NCBI RefSeq assembly: GCF_004006395.2
Contig: NZ_CP029758.2
Location: forward strand, 3,162,001 to 3,226,000
Direction: 5' to 3'
Length of the DNA: 64,000 nt
DNA from: Clostridium sp. AWRP
Lineage (GTDB): Bacteria; Bacillota; Clostridia; Clostridiales; Clostridiaceae
Shown here piece by piece: positions 36,334 to 45,837 of this stretch. Within the stretch, counting starts at the first letter, position 1. The number at the start of each line of letters is the position of its first letter. The notes beneath the pieces are model-generated. The model worked only from the letters and a program-made list of their open reading frames with translations. It ran no database searches and was not told where the DNA came from. Both the position numbers and the translations under genes were made by a program.

Positions 36334-36362
36334 ATGTTATCACTTATTCTTCTTCATGTCAA
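36334..36362 (-). promoter_or_regulatory. Promoter of the T-box/trpP transcript
   Basis: TTGACA (36362-36357), 17 bases, TAACAT (36339-36334) on the minus strand. The start would fall about 20 bases before the first T-box helix. Confidence 0.6.
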
Positions 36363-36377
36363 TAAGTATTTTCACTT

Positions 36378-36812
36378 TTATTTAGCACCATAAGCTGAGT
36401 TATTATTTTCATTAAATATTTGTCTGTAACAATAGTTTATTATGTCACTTCTTTTTATGATACCTATAAATATGTCCTTATCATCTATTACAGGTACAAA
36501 ATTTTGATTTACCGCAAGTGATACCAAGTCTTCCATGTTAGAATTAATTTTCACTGGTTTATTATGCATACGCCTAGAAATTTGTTTCAACAATACTTTA
36601 CTGGTATTTTTAAAATTCAAATCTGGAGTATTTTTTAATTTCCACAACAAATCACCTTCTGTCAGAGTTCCAACATACTTACCGCTACTGTCAATTAGTG
36701 GAATTGCTGTATATCTATGTCTTTCCATTCTTTCCAGTGCCTGTCTCATAGTTGAATTTGGAGTTTCACAAACAACTTCCTCTTTAGGTGTTAGAAAAAA
36801 TGCTATATTCAT
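36378..36812 (-). CDS. CBS-domain pair protein
   Basis: 144 residues consisting of two CBS domains (about 8-60, with HRYTAIPLIDSSGKYVGTLT, and about 80-135, with NFVPVIDDKDIFIGIIKRSD). Such proteins sense adenine nucleotides or similar ligands; no effector domain is attached. It stands alone between a small ORF and the trpP promoter. The ligand is unknown. Confidence 0.88.
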   Translation of the reverse strand: MNIAFFLTPKEEVVCETPNSTMRQALERMERHRYTAIPLIDSSGKYVGTLTEGDLLWKLKNTPDLNFKNTSKVLLKQISRRMHNKPVKINSNMEDLVSLAVNQNFVPVIDDKDIFIGIIKRSDIINYCYRQIFNENNNSAYGAK

Positions 36813-36901
36813 ATGTCTTTCTACTCCTTAATACTTTTATTTTAAATATACTATTTAAATTTGAAATTACACAATCTTAGAATCGAAGAACTTAATTACA
36901 A

Positions 36902-36939
36902 GGTCAATTATTAATCTTAAGAAGAAATAATAATTGACC
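36902..36939 (-). terminator. Hairpin after the small ORF
   Basis: ggtcaattatt (36902-36912) and aataattgacc (36929-36939) form an 11-bp stem 9 bases past the stop of the small gene at 36949. No strong T-tract follows, so termination strength is uncertain. Confidence 0.45.
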
Positions 36940-36948
36940 CTCATAATA

Positions 36949-37128
36949 CTATCTTGAACATTCGGCCTCTACTTGAAGTAACTTTTTAAGTACTTCCTCT
37001 ATATCATCTTCTAATTTTTCATCAATTTCAACATTATCGTTCTTTACAGCTTCTATAGTAAGTTTTAGCCCCTTAGTTATATTACTTATTTCCTCCAACG
37101 TTAACAGCATAAGTATATTCTCTTTCAT
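36949..37128 (-). CDS. Small conserved-looking protein, unknown function
   Basis: 59 residues starting MKENILMLLTLEEISNITKG, acidic and helical, ending VEAECSR. The ATG at 37128 has AAGGGGGTT upstream; the frame extends to 37182 but without a ribosome site. The well-placed ribosome site and the hairpin after the stop argue for a real gene. I do not recognise the family. Confidence 0.55.
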   Translation of the reverse strand: MKENILMLLTLEEISNITKGLKLTIEAVKNDNVEIDEKLEDDIEEVLKKLLQVEAECSR

Positions 37129-37348
37129 GTTAATAACCCCCTTATCTAACTTAATCTTTTTTAGAAAGCGACTTACATCCATTATCCCTTTTAATATATT
37201 TCGTAAAATTTAAGTTAATATAAAGCGTTTATCGAGAGATAATTTTTATTAAAAAATCTATATTATAATAAATGACAAGTTTTTATACTTACTCACTTAT
37301 CTCCAGATATTTAACAGCATGAAACATCCATTTCAAAAAGCTGTGTTG

Positions 37349-37744
37349 TTAAAAGTTTCCTATAAAATCATAATATTCTTCAAGCATATATTTTGTGTAT
37401 TTCTTTTTTCCCATTAATCTATATATAACATCAAAACTTCTGTATCCTTCTTTATACAATTTATATTCCTTTAGAAGTTTTTTTAACATTCCTTTATTTA
37501 TTTGTAGGAGATTAACTAATTCATCCAACGTATAAAACTCTTTGTAAAGTAATTTTTCAAGCTTTTGCTGCATTTCCACTTTATACAACAAGTCCAATTT
37601 TCTATTTTTGTGAGGTCCGCTCTTTCCTCTATGATGTTCTGAACAAAGATATTTAAAGTTCAAAGGGAAATCCACTCCTCCCTGAGATCTATAAACTATA
37701 TGATGTTTATCCGCTGGTTTACCACATATTTGGCATTTTAACAA
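37349..37744 (-). CDS. HNH-type zinc/endonuclease domain protein
   Basis: About 131 residues. N-terminal CQICGKPADKHHIVYRSQGG and YLCSEHHRGKSGPH give CxxC...HH...C..HH, the pattern of HNH nucleases. The C-terminal half is helical with a possible HTH-like segment (FYTLDELVNLLQINKGMLKK). The start is a TTG at 37744, seven bases after GGGAGGG; the frame could begin at a TTG at 37759 that overlaps this site. No mobile-element context is visible. Function unknown. Confidence 0.68.
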   Translation of the reverse strand: MLKCQICGKPADKHHIVYRSQGGVDFPLNFKYLCSEHHRGKSGPHKNRKLDLLYKVEMQQKLEKLLYKEFYTLDELVNLLQINKGMLKKLLKEYKLYKEGYRSFDVIYRLMGKKKYTKYMLEEYYDFIGNF

Positions 37745-37952
37745 TTTATTCCCTCCCAATTATATTATAGTGGATTTTTATTATATTTTATACTATTATT
37801 ATAGCACAGGTTTTATCGTATTACACTTATAAAAAATTATAAAAATGTTATAATTTTCATATAAAAAGTGTATATTATCTACCTATAAAAATCAAACTAT
37901 TATTATAGGTAATTTACCAATTAATATAGACTTTAATAGGAGGCATTTTTTT

Positions 37953-39383
37953 ATGCGAAATATTTTTTACTCAATTTTTATAATAAATGCCATATTGTCC
38001 ATAGTCATTATAATGTTAGAAAGAAAAAATCCCGAAAAAACAATTGCATGGCTGCTAATTTTTATAGTTATGCCTCCTTTTGGTTTAATAGCTTACATAT
38101 TTTTAGGGCGAAATTGGAAAAAGCATAAACTTAACAATGAAACAAATGTAAATATAAAAGAGTTAATATCTGAAGCTATTAAAAATGTAAAAGATACAAC
38201 TTATACCTCTTTAATTGAACTTCTTTCTAAAAACAGTGAGTCACCATTGTTTACAAACAACTCCATAAAGATATTCAAAAATGGAGCTGAAAAATTTGAA
38301 TATCTTAAAAAAGAATTACTAAATGCAAAACATCATATTCATATGGAATATTACATAATAAAAAGTGATGAAATTGGGAATGAAATAAAAGATATATTGA
38401 TAAAAAAATGTTTAAGTGGTGTGGACGTACGTCTCATATTGGATAGGGTAGGCTGTATAGGACTTGATAAAAAGTATATAAATGATTTAAAAAGTGCCGG
38501 AGTTAACGTAGTACAATATTCTTACTTCCTAGCACCAATTTTGAAGTACATAAATACCCAGATAAACTATAGAAATCACAGAAAAATAGTAGTTATTGAT
38601 GGAAAAGTAGGTTTTGTAGGTGGCATAAATATAGGAAATGAATATATAGGAAAGAGTAAATATGGATATTGGAGAGACACTCATATAATGGTAAAAGGTG
38701 ATTTTGTTTTGGGACTTCAGGCAGTATTCATAGATGACTTTGTCACAATAAAGTCTGCTAATAAAGAATATTTCTTTTATGACGGAAACTTTAAAGAAAT
38801 TTTTCCTGAAATTTCACCAGACAGAAGCAGCAATAAAATAATGCAGCTGGTAAAGAGTGGTCCAGATTCTGAATTTCCAGCTATTGAACAAGCCATTTTA
38901 AAGATGATTAGCATGGCAAAGGATCATATTTACATTACAACTCCTTACTTCATACCTACTGAAAGTATATTAAATACACTTAAAATTGCATCTTTAAGCG
39001 GTATAGATGTACGGATACTATTTCCTGGAAGATATGATCATATATTGGTATACTATGCTTCAAGAACCTACCTAGCAGATTTAGCTAAAAGTGGTGTTAA
39101 GGTTTATTTCTATAATAAAAATTGTTTTATTCACTCTAAAACCACATCTATAGATGGTAAAATATGTACTATAGGTACTGCTAATATGGACATAAGAAGC
39201 TATCAATTAAATTATGAAATAAATGCAATGATATATGATGAGGATACTACCGTGGAACTTGAAGATTTATTTTTCCATGATCTTAAAAACAGCAAGATAG
39301 CTAGTACTAAATACTTTGATAATTTATCTCTTTTCACTAAATTTTTTGAAGCTTTTTGCAAAATATTTTCTTCATTGTTATAG
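37953..39383 (+). CDS. cls: Cardiolipin synthase
   Basis: 476 residues. Two N-terminal membrane helices (about 2-20 and 32-52; PEKTIAWLLIFIVMPPFG is the PLDc_N motif), then two phospholipase D motifs: NHRKIVVIDGKVGFVGG near 206-222 and IHSKTTSIDGKICTIGTA near 391-408. It condenses phosphatidylglycerol into cardiolipin at the membrane. Length is typical. AGGAGGCA precedes the ATG. Single gene, convergent with fbp. Confidence 0.93.
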   Translation: MRNIFYSIFIINAILSIVIIMLERKNPEKTIAWLLIFIVMPPFGLIAYIFLGRNWKKHKLNNETNVNIKELISEAIKNVKDTTYTSLIELLSKNSESPLFTNNSIKIFKNGAEKFEYLKKELLNAKHHIHMEYYIIKSDEIGNEIKDILIKKCLSGVDVRLILDRVGCIGLDKKYINDLKSAGVNVVQYSYFLAPILKYINTQINYRNHRKIVVIDGKVGFVGGINIGNEYIGKSKYGYWRDTHIMVKGDFVLGLQAVFIDDFVTIKSANKEYFFYDGNFKEIFPEISPDRSSNKIMQLVKSGPDSEFPAIEQAILKMISMAKDHIYITTPYFIPTESILNTLKIASLSGIDVRILFPGRYDHILVYYASRTYLADLAKSGVKVYFYNKNCFIHSKTTSIDGKICTIGTANMDIRSYQLNYEINAMIYDEDTTVELEDLFFHDLKNSKIASTKYFDNLSLFTKFFEAFCKIFSSLL

Positions 39384-39474
39384 CGTAAAATTTGGAAATT
39401 AACAACGGACAGTTGACAATTAAAGGGGCTGTCACACTAATTTATTAGCATAGCAAATCCCCTTATTGATAATT

Positions 39475-41475
39475 TCACTCAATTTGATTGTTATCTTCTT
39501 TAATTAATCCCTTCCTATATGCTATTAAAAGCTTTTCCAAATCAGCTATCTGTTTTTTTAGATCCTTTCCTATGTCTGTATCTTCTACCCTTTTCCTTTT
39601 AGTTACATGTTCCAAAATCACTGTAGAAGATAAAATATCTTTATCCTCTTCTATAGCATTTTTTATAGCACCAAACGGTTCATGAGAAGTAAGCAGCAAT
39701 CCATAAGAATTATATATCAAAGTATACCCTGCTATTCCAGTTTCAGGCTGATATGCCTTGCAAAACCCTCCATCTATTACAAGTAGCCTTCCATTTGCCT
39801 TTATGGGACTTTCTCCTTCTTTAGTTTTTACTGGAATATGACCATTTATAATGTGAGAGCTCTCAGGTGGCAAATTAAATTCTGCCAATATATTTTTGCA
39901 TACATTCTCATCATCTCTATACTGATAGTAATAATTTTTCTTTTCATAGTGTGCTAGTTTATCATCAATAAAATACCTTTCAAAAGTTGTCATTCGAATT
40001 TTTCCAAACACAGGTGAATCCTCTCCACACCACATATACCACATCATATCCATACCATATTTTTTACTTTCTGTATTATTTTTAAAGAAAAAAGCATCCC
40101 TCGCTAAACGGTCATACCTATCTAAAAGTTCTCTGCCACTGTAGCTTATCTTTCCTATTTTAACTTCTCTAAAACTACCATCTTTATTCAATGGAATACA
40201 GCCATGGTATAAAAGATTTGAATTATATACCAGGTATATACTTCCTTTACCATATAAGAATTTAATATGTCTTTGAAGTTTCTCACTGTTTACAAAAGAA
40301 CTAGTCAACTTTTCAATTAATTCTTGTTCCCTATCCGTAAGTTTATATGGGTCATTCCAATCTATAGTAGGGAACTTGCTATCATTTAACTTATAATTAT
40401 GACCATATATATCTATTTCCCATTTTTCTGTATCTATTTTATCAAGTAAAAGCCTATCATCCATCTTAAATTCAGGATGCCTTTTTATTATTTCTGCCTC
40501 TAATTTAAATTGCATTATAGCTATGGCCTTGTGCATTTTTGCCAGTAAATTAAGTTCATTTTTACTTATATCCTTGTTTAAAGTCTTAGGAATAAAATTC
40601 TTACAAGGATCATCTCTATAGAATTCAAGAGCAAAAGTAGCAAGCGGAAGTAAGTTTATTCCATATCCATCTTCAATAGTATGCAAATTAGCATATCTAA
40701 GCGATATTCTAAGTACATTAGCTATACAAGCTTCGCAGCCAGCTGCCGCTCCCATCCAGAGCATATCATGATTTCCCCATTGAATATCCACAGAATGATG
40801 TTTCATAAGAGCATCCATTATAATTTCAGCTCCTGGTCCCCTGTCATATATATCCCCTATTATATGAAGCCTGTCTACAACTAACCTTTGTATTACATTT
40901 GAAATAGCTATAATGAATTCAGGTGCACGATTTATATCTATTATAGTTTTTATTATACCATTATAATACGCTTGTTTATCTACCTTATCATCCTGGTCGT
41001 GAAGCAGTTCTTCTATTATATATGAAAAATCAGCTGGAAGTGCTTTTCTCACTTTAGAGCGAGTATATTTTGAAGATACATTCTTACACAATTCAATTAA
41101 TTGATATAAACTTATTCTATACCATTCTTCCAAATTGTGTTCTTTTTCCTTAATTAATTCTATTTTTCTCTCAGGGTAATATACAAGGGTTGCCAGTGAT
41201 GCCTTCTGTTCTTCTCTCAATGAATTTCCAAACACATCATCAATTTTCCTCTTTATTACACCAGATGCATTTCTAAGCATATGAGTAAAAGATTCATATT
41301 CTCCATGAATGTCACTTATAAAGTGTTCTGTAGCTTTTGGTAAATTCAATATAGCCTGAAGATTTATAATTTCCGTACTGGCACTAGATATTGTGGGATA
41401 TTCTCTAGATAATAATTGAAGATATCTTAAGTCTTTTTCTATTATATCTAAATTATTCTCATCATAGAAAATCAT
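39475..41475 (-). CDS. fbp: Fructose-1,6-bisphosphatase, class 3
   Basis: 666 residues, the large Firmicute type. Metallophosphatase motifs: FISDIHGEYESF, IIGDIYDRGPGAEI, IQWGNHDMLWMGAA and INGHIPVKTKEG. It removes the C1 phosphate in gluconeogenesis. The ATG at 41475 is preferred because AAGGAG lies 12 bases upstream, whereas the ATG at 41481 is too close to it. Monocistronic. Confidence 0.95.
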   Translation of the reverse strand: MIFYDENNLDIIEKDLRYLQLLSREYPTISSASTEIINLQAILNLPKATEHFISDIHGEYESFTHMLRNASGVIKRKIDDVFGNSLREEQKASLATLVYYPERKIELIKEKEHNLEEWYRISLYQLIELCKNVSSKYTRSKVRKALPADFSYIIEELLHDQDDKVDKQAYYNGIIKTIIDINRAPEFIIAISNVIQRLVVDRLHIIGDIYDRGPGAEIIMDALMKHHSVDIQWGNHDMLWMGAAAGCEACIANVLRISLRYANLHTIEDGYGINLLPLATFALEFYRDDPCKNFIPKTLNKDISKNELNLLAKMHKAIAIMQFKLEAEIIKRHPEFKMDDRLLLDKIDTEKWEIDIYGHNYKLNDSKFPTIDWNDPYKLTDREQELIEKLTSSFVNSEKLQRHIKFLYGKGSIYLVYNSNLLYHGCIPLNKDGSFREVKIGKISYSGRELLDRYDRLARDAFFFKNNTESKKYGMDMMWYMWCGEDSPVFGKIRMTTFERYFIDDKLAHYEKKNYYYQYRDDENVCKNILAEFNLPPESSHIINGHIPVKTKEGESPIKANGRLLVIDGGFCKAYQPETGIAGYTLIYNSYGLLLTSHEPFGAIKNAIEEDKDILSSTVILEHVTKRKRVEDTDIGKDLKKQIADLEKLLIAYRKGLIKEDNNQIE

Positions 41476-41524
41476 GGTCATTTTCTCCTTTTTAATATAT
41501 ACAATTTATTTAATTTATAAAAGC

Positions 41525-41566
41525 AATAATGATATACTATATAATATATTATAGTATATCATTATT
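41525..41566. repeat. 42-bp near-perfect AT palindrome upstream of fbp
   Basis: aataatgatatactata (41525-41541) and tatagtatatcattatt (41550-41566) are exact complements around 8 AT bases, about 50 bases upstream of the fbp start and 54 bases past the phosphohexomutase stop. No T-tract. It may be a dimeric operator, a terminator core or a cruciform site. Confidence 0.45.
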
Positions 41567-41619
41567 AACATGTATAGTACAAATTGCATATTTAGTATAG
41601 CATATAATAACACATTTTC

Positions 41620-43134
41620 CTATTTAAAACTACTAATATTAAGTTCATTATAGTTTATTAAAAAATTCTTTAAATTGTCCATAATAACTTTTATTCCCTC
41701 TTTGGAATCCGACTCTATATTCAAACACAATACTGGTTCATGAAGAGAAATCCTAAGAAGGAACCATCCATCTCCATTAAGTTTATTACAATTTACTCTA
41801 ACTCCTTCATAATTATTAGGTGCTTCATTCCATCCATTGATTTTTTTTACATAGTTCTTTAAATCATCCAGTATTTTATATCCATAGTCTTTAAAACTAC
41901 TGTTTAAAATATTAAATCTAAACTCTAAACTTTCAGGTGAAATTCTCAGACTTTTTATTAAGTCCTCTATACTTTTACCTTGTTTATGAAGTTTAGCCAT
42001 TTTTACTAATATTTTAGATATCAAATAAGCTCCATCATCTAAAAAGTAATTTTCTTTAAGTGCTGCATGTCCTGAAGTTTCAATAGCCAGGTAGCATTCT
42101 TCACCCTGGTCATTTAGCCTTATTCCCTCATTTATTACATTTCTATAACCTCTTTTGAATCTATGATGTTTTCCACCTAAATTTTCAATAAATTCACTTA
42201 ATCCATTTGAAGTTACAGAATCAGTTACTATAGTGCTGCCTGGATGTTCCTCTAAAATTATAGAAGATATTAAAGCTATTAGGGAATTTCGATTTATCTC
42301 CATACCTCCAGCATCTACAATAGCCGCCCTATCTACATCTGCATCAAATACTATACCAAGATCTGCTTTATTTTCAAGTACTGCCTTTCTAATGGAATCC
42401 ATGGCTTCTTTTGCTTCAGGGTTAGGAATATGATTTGGAAATCTTCCATCTGGATTAATAAACTGACTTCCTTCAACTTCTGCGCCTAATTTTTTTAGAA
42501 CTTTACTTGCAAAAAAACCTCCTGCTCCATTACCTGCATCTACGATAATCTTAAACTTGGAAAGGGGCCTTTCGTAATTTTCATTTAAATTTATACCTTT
42601 CCTAATTTTTTCAACTAATAAACTTGAATATGTGTCAATAAAGTCAACTTTAGAAATTTCTCCTTTGTACGAAGGGTATTTAAATCCTTTATCCTCTGCG
42701 CTATCTAATATGTATTTTATATCCTCTTTTTCACATCCACCATTTTCAGTAAAAAATTTTAATCCATTATAATAATAAGGCAAATGACTTGCAGTTATCA
42801 TAATAGATCCATTGCATTTATAATCTCCCAGTACAGTAGTCATAAACATAGCTGGGGTAGTACAAAGTCCGCAGTCATATACACTACATCCCAAATTTAC
42901 AAGTTCATTTAAAATAACTTCTTTAATTTCAGGTCCTGACAATCTAGAATCCATGCCTACTGCAATTTTTATTTTTTCTTTCCTTATATTTTTTTTGTCT
43001 TTAAGCCATTTTACAAACCCACCTGCTATAACCTTTACTTCTACAGTAGTCAAATTAACTTTCTTTTCTGGATTTTCAATTGCAATTCCCCTTATATCAG
43101 TACCATTTTGCAATTTATGTAATTCTTCTATCAT
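41620..43134 (-). CDS. Phosphomannomutase/phosphoglucomutase
   Basis: 504 residues of the alpha-D-phosphohexomutase family. Phosphoserine loop ITASHLPYYYNGLKF (Ser near 113; usual form TASHNP), metal loop VFDADVDRAAIVD, sugar-specificity loop AIETSGHAALKENY, and a C-terminal phosphate-binding region. ETSGH rather than GEQSGH resembles plant-type and some clostridial mutases. It interconverts hexose 1- and 6-phosphates for wall polymers or glycogen. Monocistronic. Confidence 0.88.
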   Translation of the reverse strand: MIEELHKLQNGTDIRGIAIENPEKKVNLTTVEVKVIAGGFVKWLKDKKNIRKEKIKIAVGMDSRLSGPEIKEVILNELVNLGCSVYDCGLCTTPAMFMTTVLGDYKCNGSIMITASHLPYYYNGLKFFTENGGCEKEDIKYILDSAEDKGFKYPSYKGEISKVDFIDTYSSLLVEKIRKGINLNENYERPLSKFKIIVDAGNGAGGFFASKVLKKLGAEVEGSQFINPDGRFPNHIPNPEAKEAMDSIRKAVLENKADLGIVFDADVDRAAIVDAGGMEINRNSLIALISSIILEEHPGSTIVTDSVTSNGLSEFIENLGGKHHRFKRGYRNVINEGIRLNDQGEECYLAIETSGHAALKENYFLDDGAYLISKILVKMAKLHKQGKSIEDLIKSLRISPESLEFRFNILNSSFKDYGYKILDDLKNYVKKINGWNEAPNNYEGVRVNCNKLNGDGWFLLRISLHEPVLCLNIESDSKEGIKVIMDNLKNFLINYNELNISSFK

Positions 43135-43285
43135 GTTCTTCCCCCTATTTTTCTAAAGTTTATATGTAAAATCCTAAGTAAAATTTGAGCTTATACTCAT
43201 AAATATACTAAAGTATGTTTCAACTTAGAATCTCCATATTAATTATATAATAAATGTTTTCCTATAGGTACAATTTATATTCATT

Positions 43286-43424
43286 TTATCCGATTGCTAC
43301 CATTGCTAACCCCTATCTTTTTCAAAATGGGTGATAAGCACTGCTACGCACCTGGATAAGTTCTTCTAAGGTTCAGATGGAGAAAAAGTATTCCTTATAA
43401 GCAAACTCCACCTGAACCTAAGAA
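43286..43424 (+). repeat. Repeated structured element, copy B
   Basis: The core 43286-43359 starts TTATCCGATTGCTACC and ends GCACTGCTACGCACCTGGATAA. It is followed by a long hairpin, ctaaggttcagatggag (43366-43382) with ctccacctgaacctaag (43406-43422). The core aligns with copy A throughout, and copy A's hairpin also contains CAGATGGAG. On the plus strand no gene follows, so it is not an obvious cis-regulator. It occupies part of the 472-base gap between the phosphohexomutase and P-type ATPase genes. Confidence 0.6.
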
Positions 43425-43500
43425 TCATTTGATAATTGATCTTACATATGGAAGTGAAAGTATACTAAAATATACATGATGAATACAAGCGTTCTAACTA

Positions 43501-43577
43501 AAAAAATAAACTCATGCGTAGAAATATTTAACCGTACTTGTGGTTGTAAAAATATTCGCAACATAAGTTTATTTTTT
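43501..43577 (-). terminator. Long imperfect terminator hairpin of the P-type ATPase gene
   Basis: 43501-43529 (aaaaaataaactcatgcg...) pairs imperfectly with 43550-43577 (...cgcaacataagtttatttttt). On the minus strand it ends in a T-tract, about 30 bases past the ATPase stop. Confidence 0.6.
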
Positions 43578-43606
43578 GTTTAGAAACTCTATTAGTCATA
43601 TTTATT

Positions 43607-45793
43607 TTAACACTTAGCTTTTTCTACTTTCATTGCCCTCATAGAATTTAATACTGCTATAAGAGCTACCCCTACATCTCCAAAAACTGCTTCCCACATA
43701 TTAGCTATTCCCACAGCTCCTAAAACTAAAATCACCAGTTTTACTCCAAGGGCAAATACTATATTTTGGGATACTATTTTTTTAGTTCTCTTAGATATTT
43801 TAATAGCAGTTACTATTTTTGAAGGTTCATCTGTCATAATAACTACATCTGCAGCTTCAATAGCAGCATCTGAACCAATACCACCCATAGCAATTCCAAC
43901 ATCTGCTCTTGCAAGCACAGGAGCATCATTTATTCCATCTCCTACAAAAATCATTTTTCTGTTAGAAGATTTTTCAGTGATTATGTCATTTAATTTTTCT
44001 ACTTTTTGATCCGGAAGAAGCTGTGCATGAACCTCATCTAATCCTAACTTATATCCTATTGCTTCTCCAATTTTTTTATTGTCTCCTGTAAGCATAACTG
44101 TTTTCTTTATTCCTATATCTTTTAACATTTTAATTGTATCTTTAGAATCTTCTTTTACTTCATCAGATATCACTATATAACCCATGTAAATTTTATCGAG
44201 TGCAACATGAATTACAGTTCCAATAACTTCTGACATATCATAATTTATTTTTTCTTTTTCCATAAGTCTGGAATTTCCTGCAATAATTTCTCTTCCATCT
44301 ACCGCTGCTTTAATACCTTCACCTGAAATCTCAGCATAATTCTTTATTAAATTTCTATCTATATCTTGATTGTACTGCTTCACTATAGACAAAGCTATAG
44401 GATGGTTAGAATAAGATTCTACAAAAGCTGCATACTTTAAAACATCTCCATCTGTAAAACCATTAAAAGCTTTTACCTGGGTAACTTTAAATATTCCTTT
44501 AGTAAGTGTTCCTGTCTTATCAAAGACTACTGTATCTATGCTATTTAAGGCTTCAAGGTAATTTCCGCCTTTTACAAGAATTCCATTTTTAGAAGCTGCT
44601 CCTATTCCTCCAAAGAATCCAAGAGGTACTGAAATAACCAGTGCACAAGGACAGGAAACTACTAAAAATACAAGAGCCCTATAAATCCATTTAGAAAAAC
44701 TTTCCCCTCCCATTAAAAATGGTGGCAATAAAGCTAGCCCTATTGCAAATGCCACAACTGTAGGCGTATAATATTTAGCAAACTTTGTAATAAAATTTTC
44801 TGTAGGAGCTTTTTTACTGCTGGCATTTTCAACTAAATCTAATATTTTAGCTACAGTAGATTCTTTAAAACTCTTAGTTACCTTCAAAGTTAAAACTCCA
44901 TTTTTATTTATATATCCACCAAGCACCATATCCTTGCATCCTACTTCTTTTGGAAGAGATTCTCCAGTTAATGCAGAAGTATCCACCATAGATTTTCCTT
45001 CTACAATTTCTCCATCCAAAGGTATTTTTTCACCTGGTTTTACTAAAATAAGCTCACCTATATTTACATCTTCAGGATTCGTATTTTTAAATCCTGATTC
45101 AGTCTTTACATTTGCAAATTCAGGTTTTATATCCATAAGGTTTGCTATAGACTTTCTTGAATTATTTACTGCCCTATCTTGAAAATATTCACCTATTTTA
45201 TAAAAAAACATAACTGCAACAGCCTCAGGAAACTGTCCAATTGTAAAAGCGCCTATACTTGCAATACACATTAAAAAATTTTCATCAAATACCTGTCCTC
45301 GAAAAATATTTTTAACTGCTTTCCAGAGTACATCCTTTCCAATAGCAATATAACTTAAAAGGAAAAGTGTGAATTCAACTTGAAATGAAAATTTAAATAT
45401 TACGCCTGTAATATATATCAAAACACCAATTATTGAAATTATATCTCCAATTTTTTTATTTTTTTCTTTAGGTAAATCACCAATTTTTCTTGATTTTTCA
45501 TTAACTTCATATATAACTTTTACATCTGGTTCTAATTTTTTAACTATAGACTTTATATCTTCCATGGCATTATTAAATTCTTTCTCATTATATAATTCAA
45601 ATTTGAGCTTTTTAGATAAAAAATCTACAGAGGCATTCTTTATTTTAGGAAGCTCATTAACTTTATTTTCTATTTTTGCAGCACAATGTGCACAATCAAG
45701 CCCCTCAAGGATGAACTCTTTTTTGCTATGATTATTACAATTATTTTTTAACTTTATATTATCTTGCAATTTTGCTTCCATAGTATTATTCAT
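43607..45793 (-). CDS. Heavy-metal P-type ATPase (Zn/Cd/Pb, ZntA/CadA type)
   Basis: 728 residues. N-terminal metal-binding domain LEGLDCAHCAAKIENKV (Cys near 33-36), membrane part with SCPCALVISVPLGFFGG (CPC near 378), phosphorylation site VFDKTGTLTKG near 425, and hinge GDGINDAPVLARADVGIAMG near 620. CPC with this surrounding and the DxxH region (GDVGVALIAVLNSMR after IANMWEAVFGD) fits exporters of Zn/Cd/Pb rather than copper. A possible ArsR-type operator lies upstream. No metalloregulator gene is adjacent. Confidence 0.92.
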   Translation of the reverse strand: MNNTMEAKLQDNIKLKNNCNNHSKKEFILEGLDCAHCAAKIENKVNELPKIKNASVDFLSKKLKFELYNEKEFNNAMEDIKSIVKKLEPDVKVIYEVNEKSRKIGDLPKEKNKKIGDIISIIGVLIYITGVIFKFSFQVEFTLFLLSYIAIGKDVLWKAVKNIFRGQVFDENFLMCIASIGAFTIGQFPEAVAVMFFYKIGEYFQDRAVNNSRKSIANLMDIKPEFANVKTESGFKNTNPEDVNIGELILVKPGEKIPLDGEIVEGKSMVDTSALTGESLPKEVGCKDMVLGGYINKNGVLTLKVTKSFKESTVAKILDLVENASSKKAPTENFITKFAKYYTPTVVAFAIGLALLPPFLMGGESFSKWIYRALVFLVVSCPCALVISVPLGFFGGIGAASKNGILVKGGNYLEALNSIDTVVFDKTGTLTKGIFKVTQVKAFNGFTDGDVLKYAAFVESYSNHPIALSIVKQYNQDIDRNLIKNYAEISGEGIKAAVDGREIIAGNSRLMEKEKINYDMSEVIGTVIHVALDKIYMGYIVISDEVKEDSKDTIKMLKDIGIKKTVMLTGDNKKIGEAIGYKLGLDEVHAQLLPDQKVEKLNDIITEKSSNRKMIFVGDGINDAPVLARADVGIAMGGIGSDAAIEAADVVIMTDEPSKIVTAIKISKRTKKIVSQNIVFALGVKLVILVLGAVGIANMWEAVFGDVGVALIAVLNSMRAMKVEKAKC

Positions 45794-45823
45794 GCTAATC
45801 CGCCTCTCAATTTTATTAACATA

Positions 45824-45837
45824 TGTTCATGTGTTCA
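45824..45837 (-). promoter_or_regulatory. Possible ArsR/SmtB-type operator
   Basis: The minus strand reads ATATATGAACACATGAACATATG, where TGAACA occurs twice, two bases apart, 31 bases upstream of the ATPase start. ArsR/SmtB sites contain TGAACA within an AT-rich imperfect palindrome. Placement fits metal-responsive repression; the match is partial. Confidence 0.35.

Noticed and set aside
37349..37744. HNH gene as a homing endonuclease or intron-encoded protein
   Set aside because: No intron boundaries, group II domain V or reverse transcriptase sequence is visible around it.
39384..39474. Terminator between cls and fbp (aagggg...cccctt)
   Set aside because: The stem is only six bases across a 30-base loop; not strong enough to call, though the tract may be a repeat fragment.
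41620..43134. TASHLP instead of TASHNP in the phosphohexomutase active loop as a defect
   Set aside because: The serine and metal loop are intact and variation at this position occurs in active relatives of this family.
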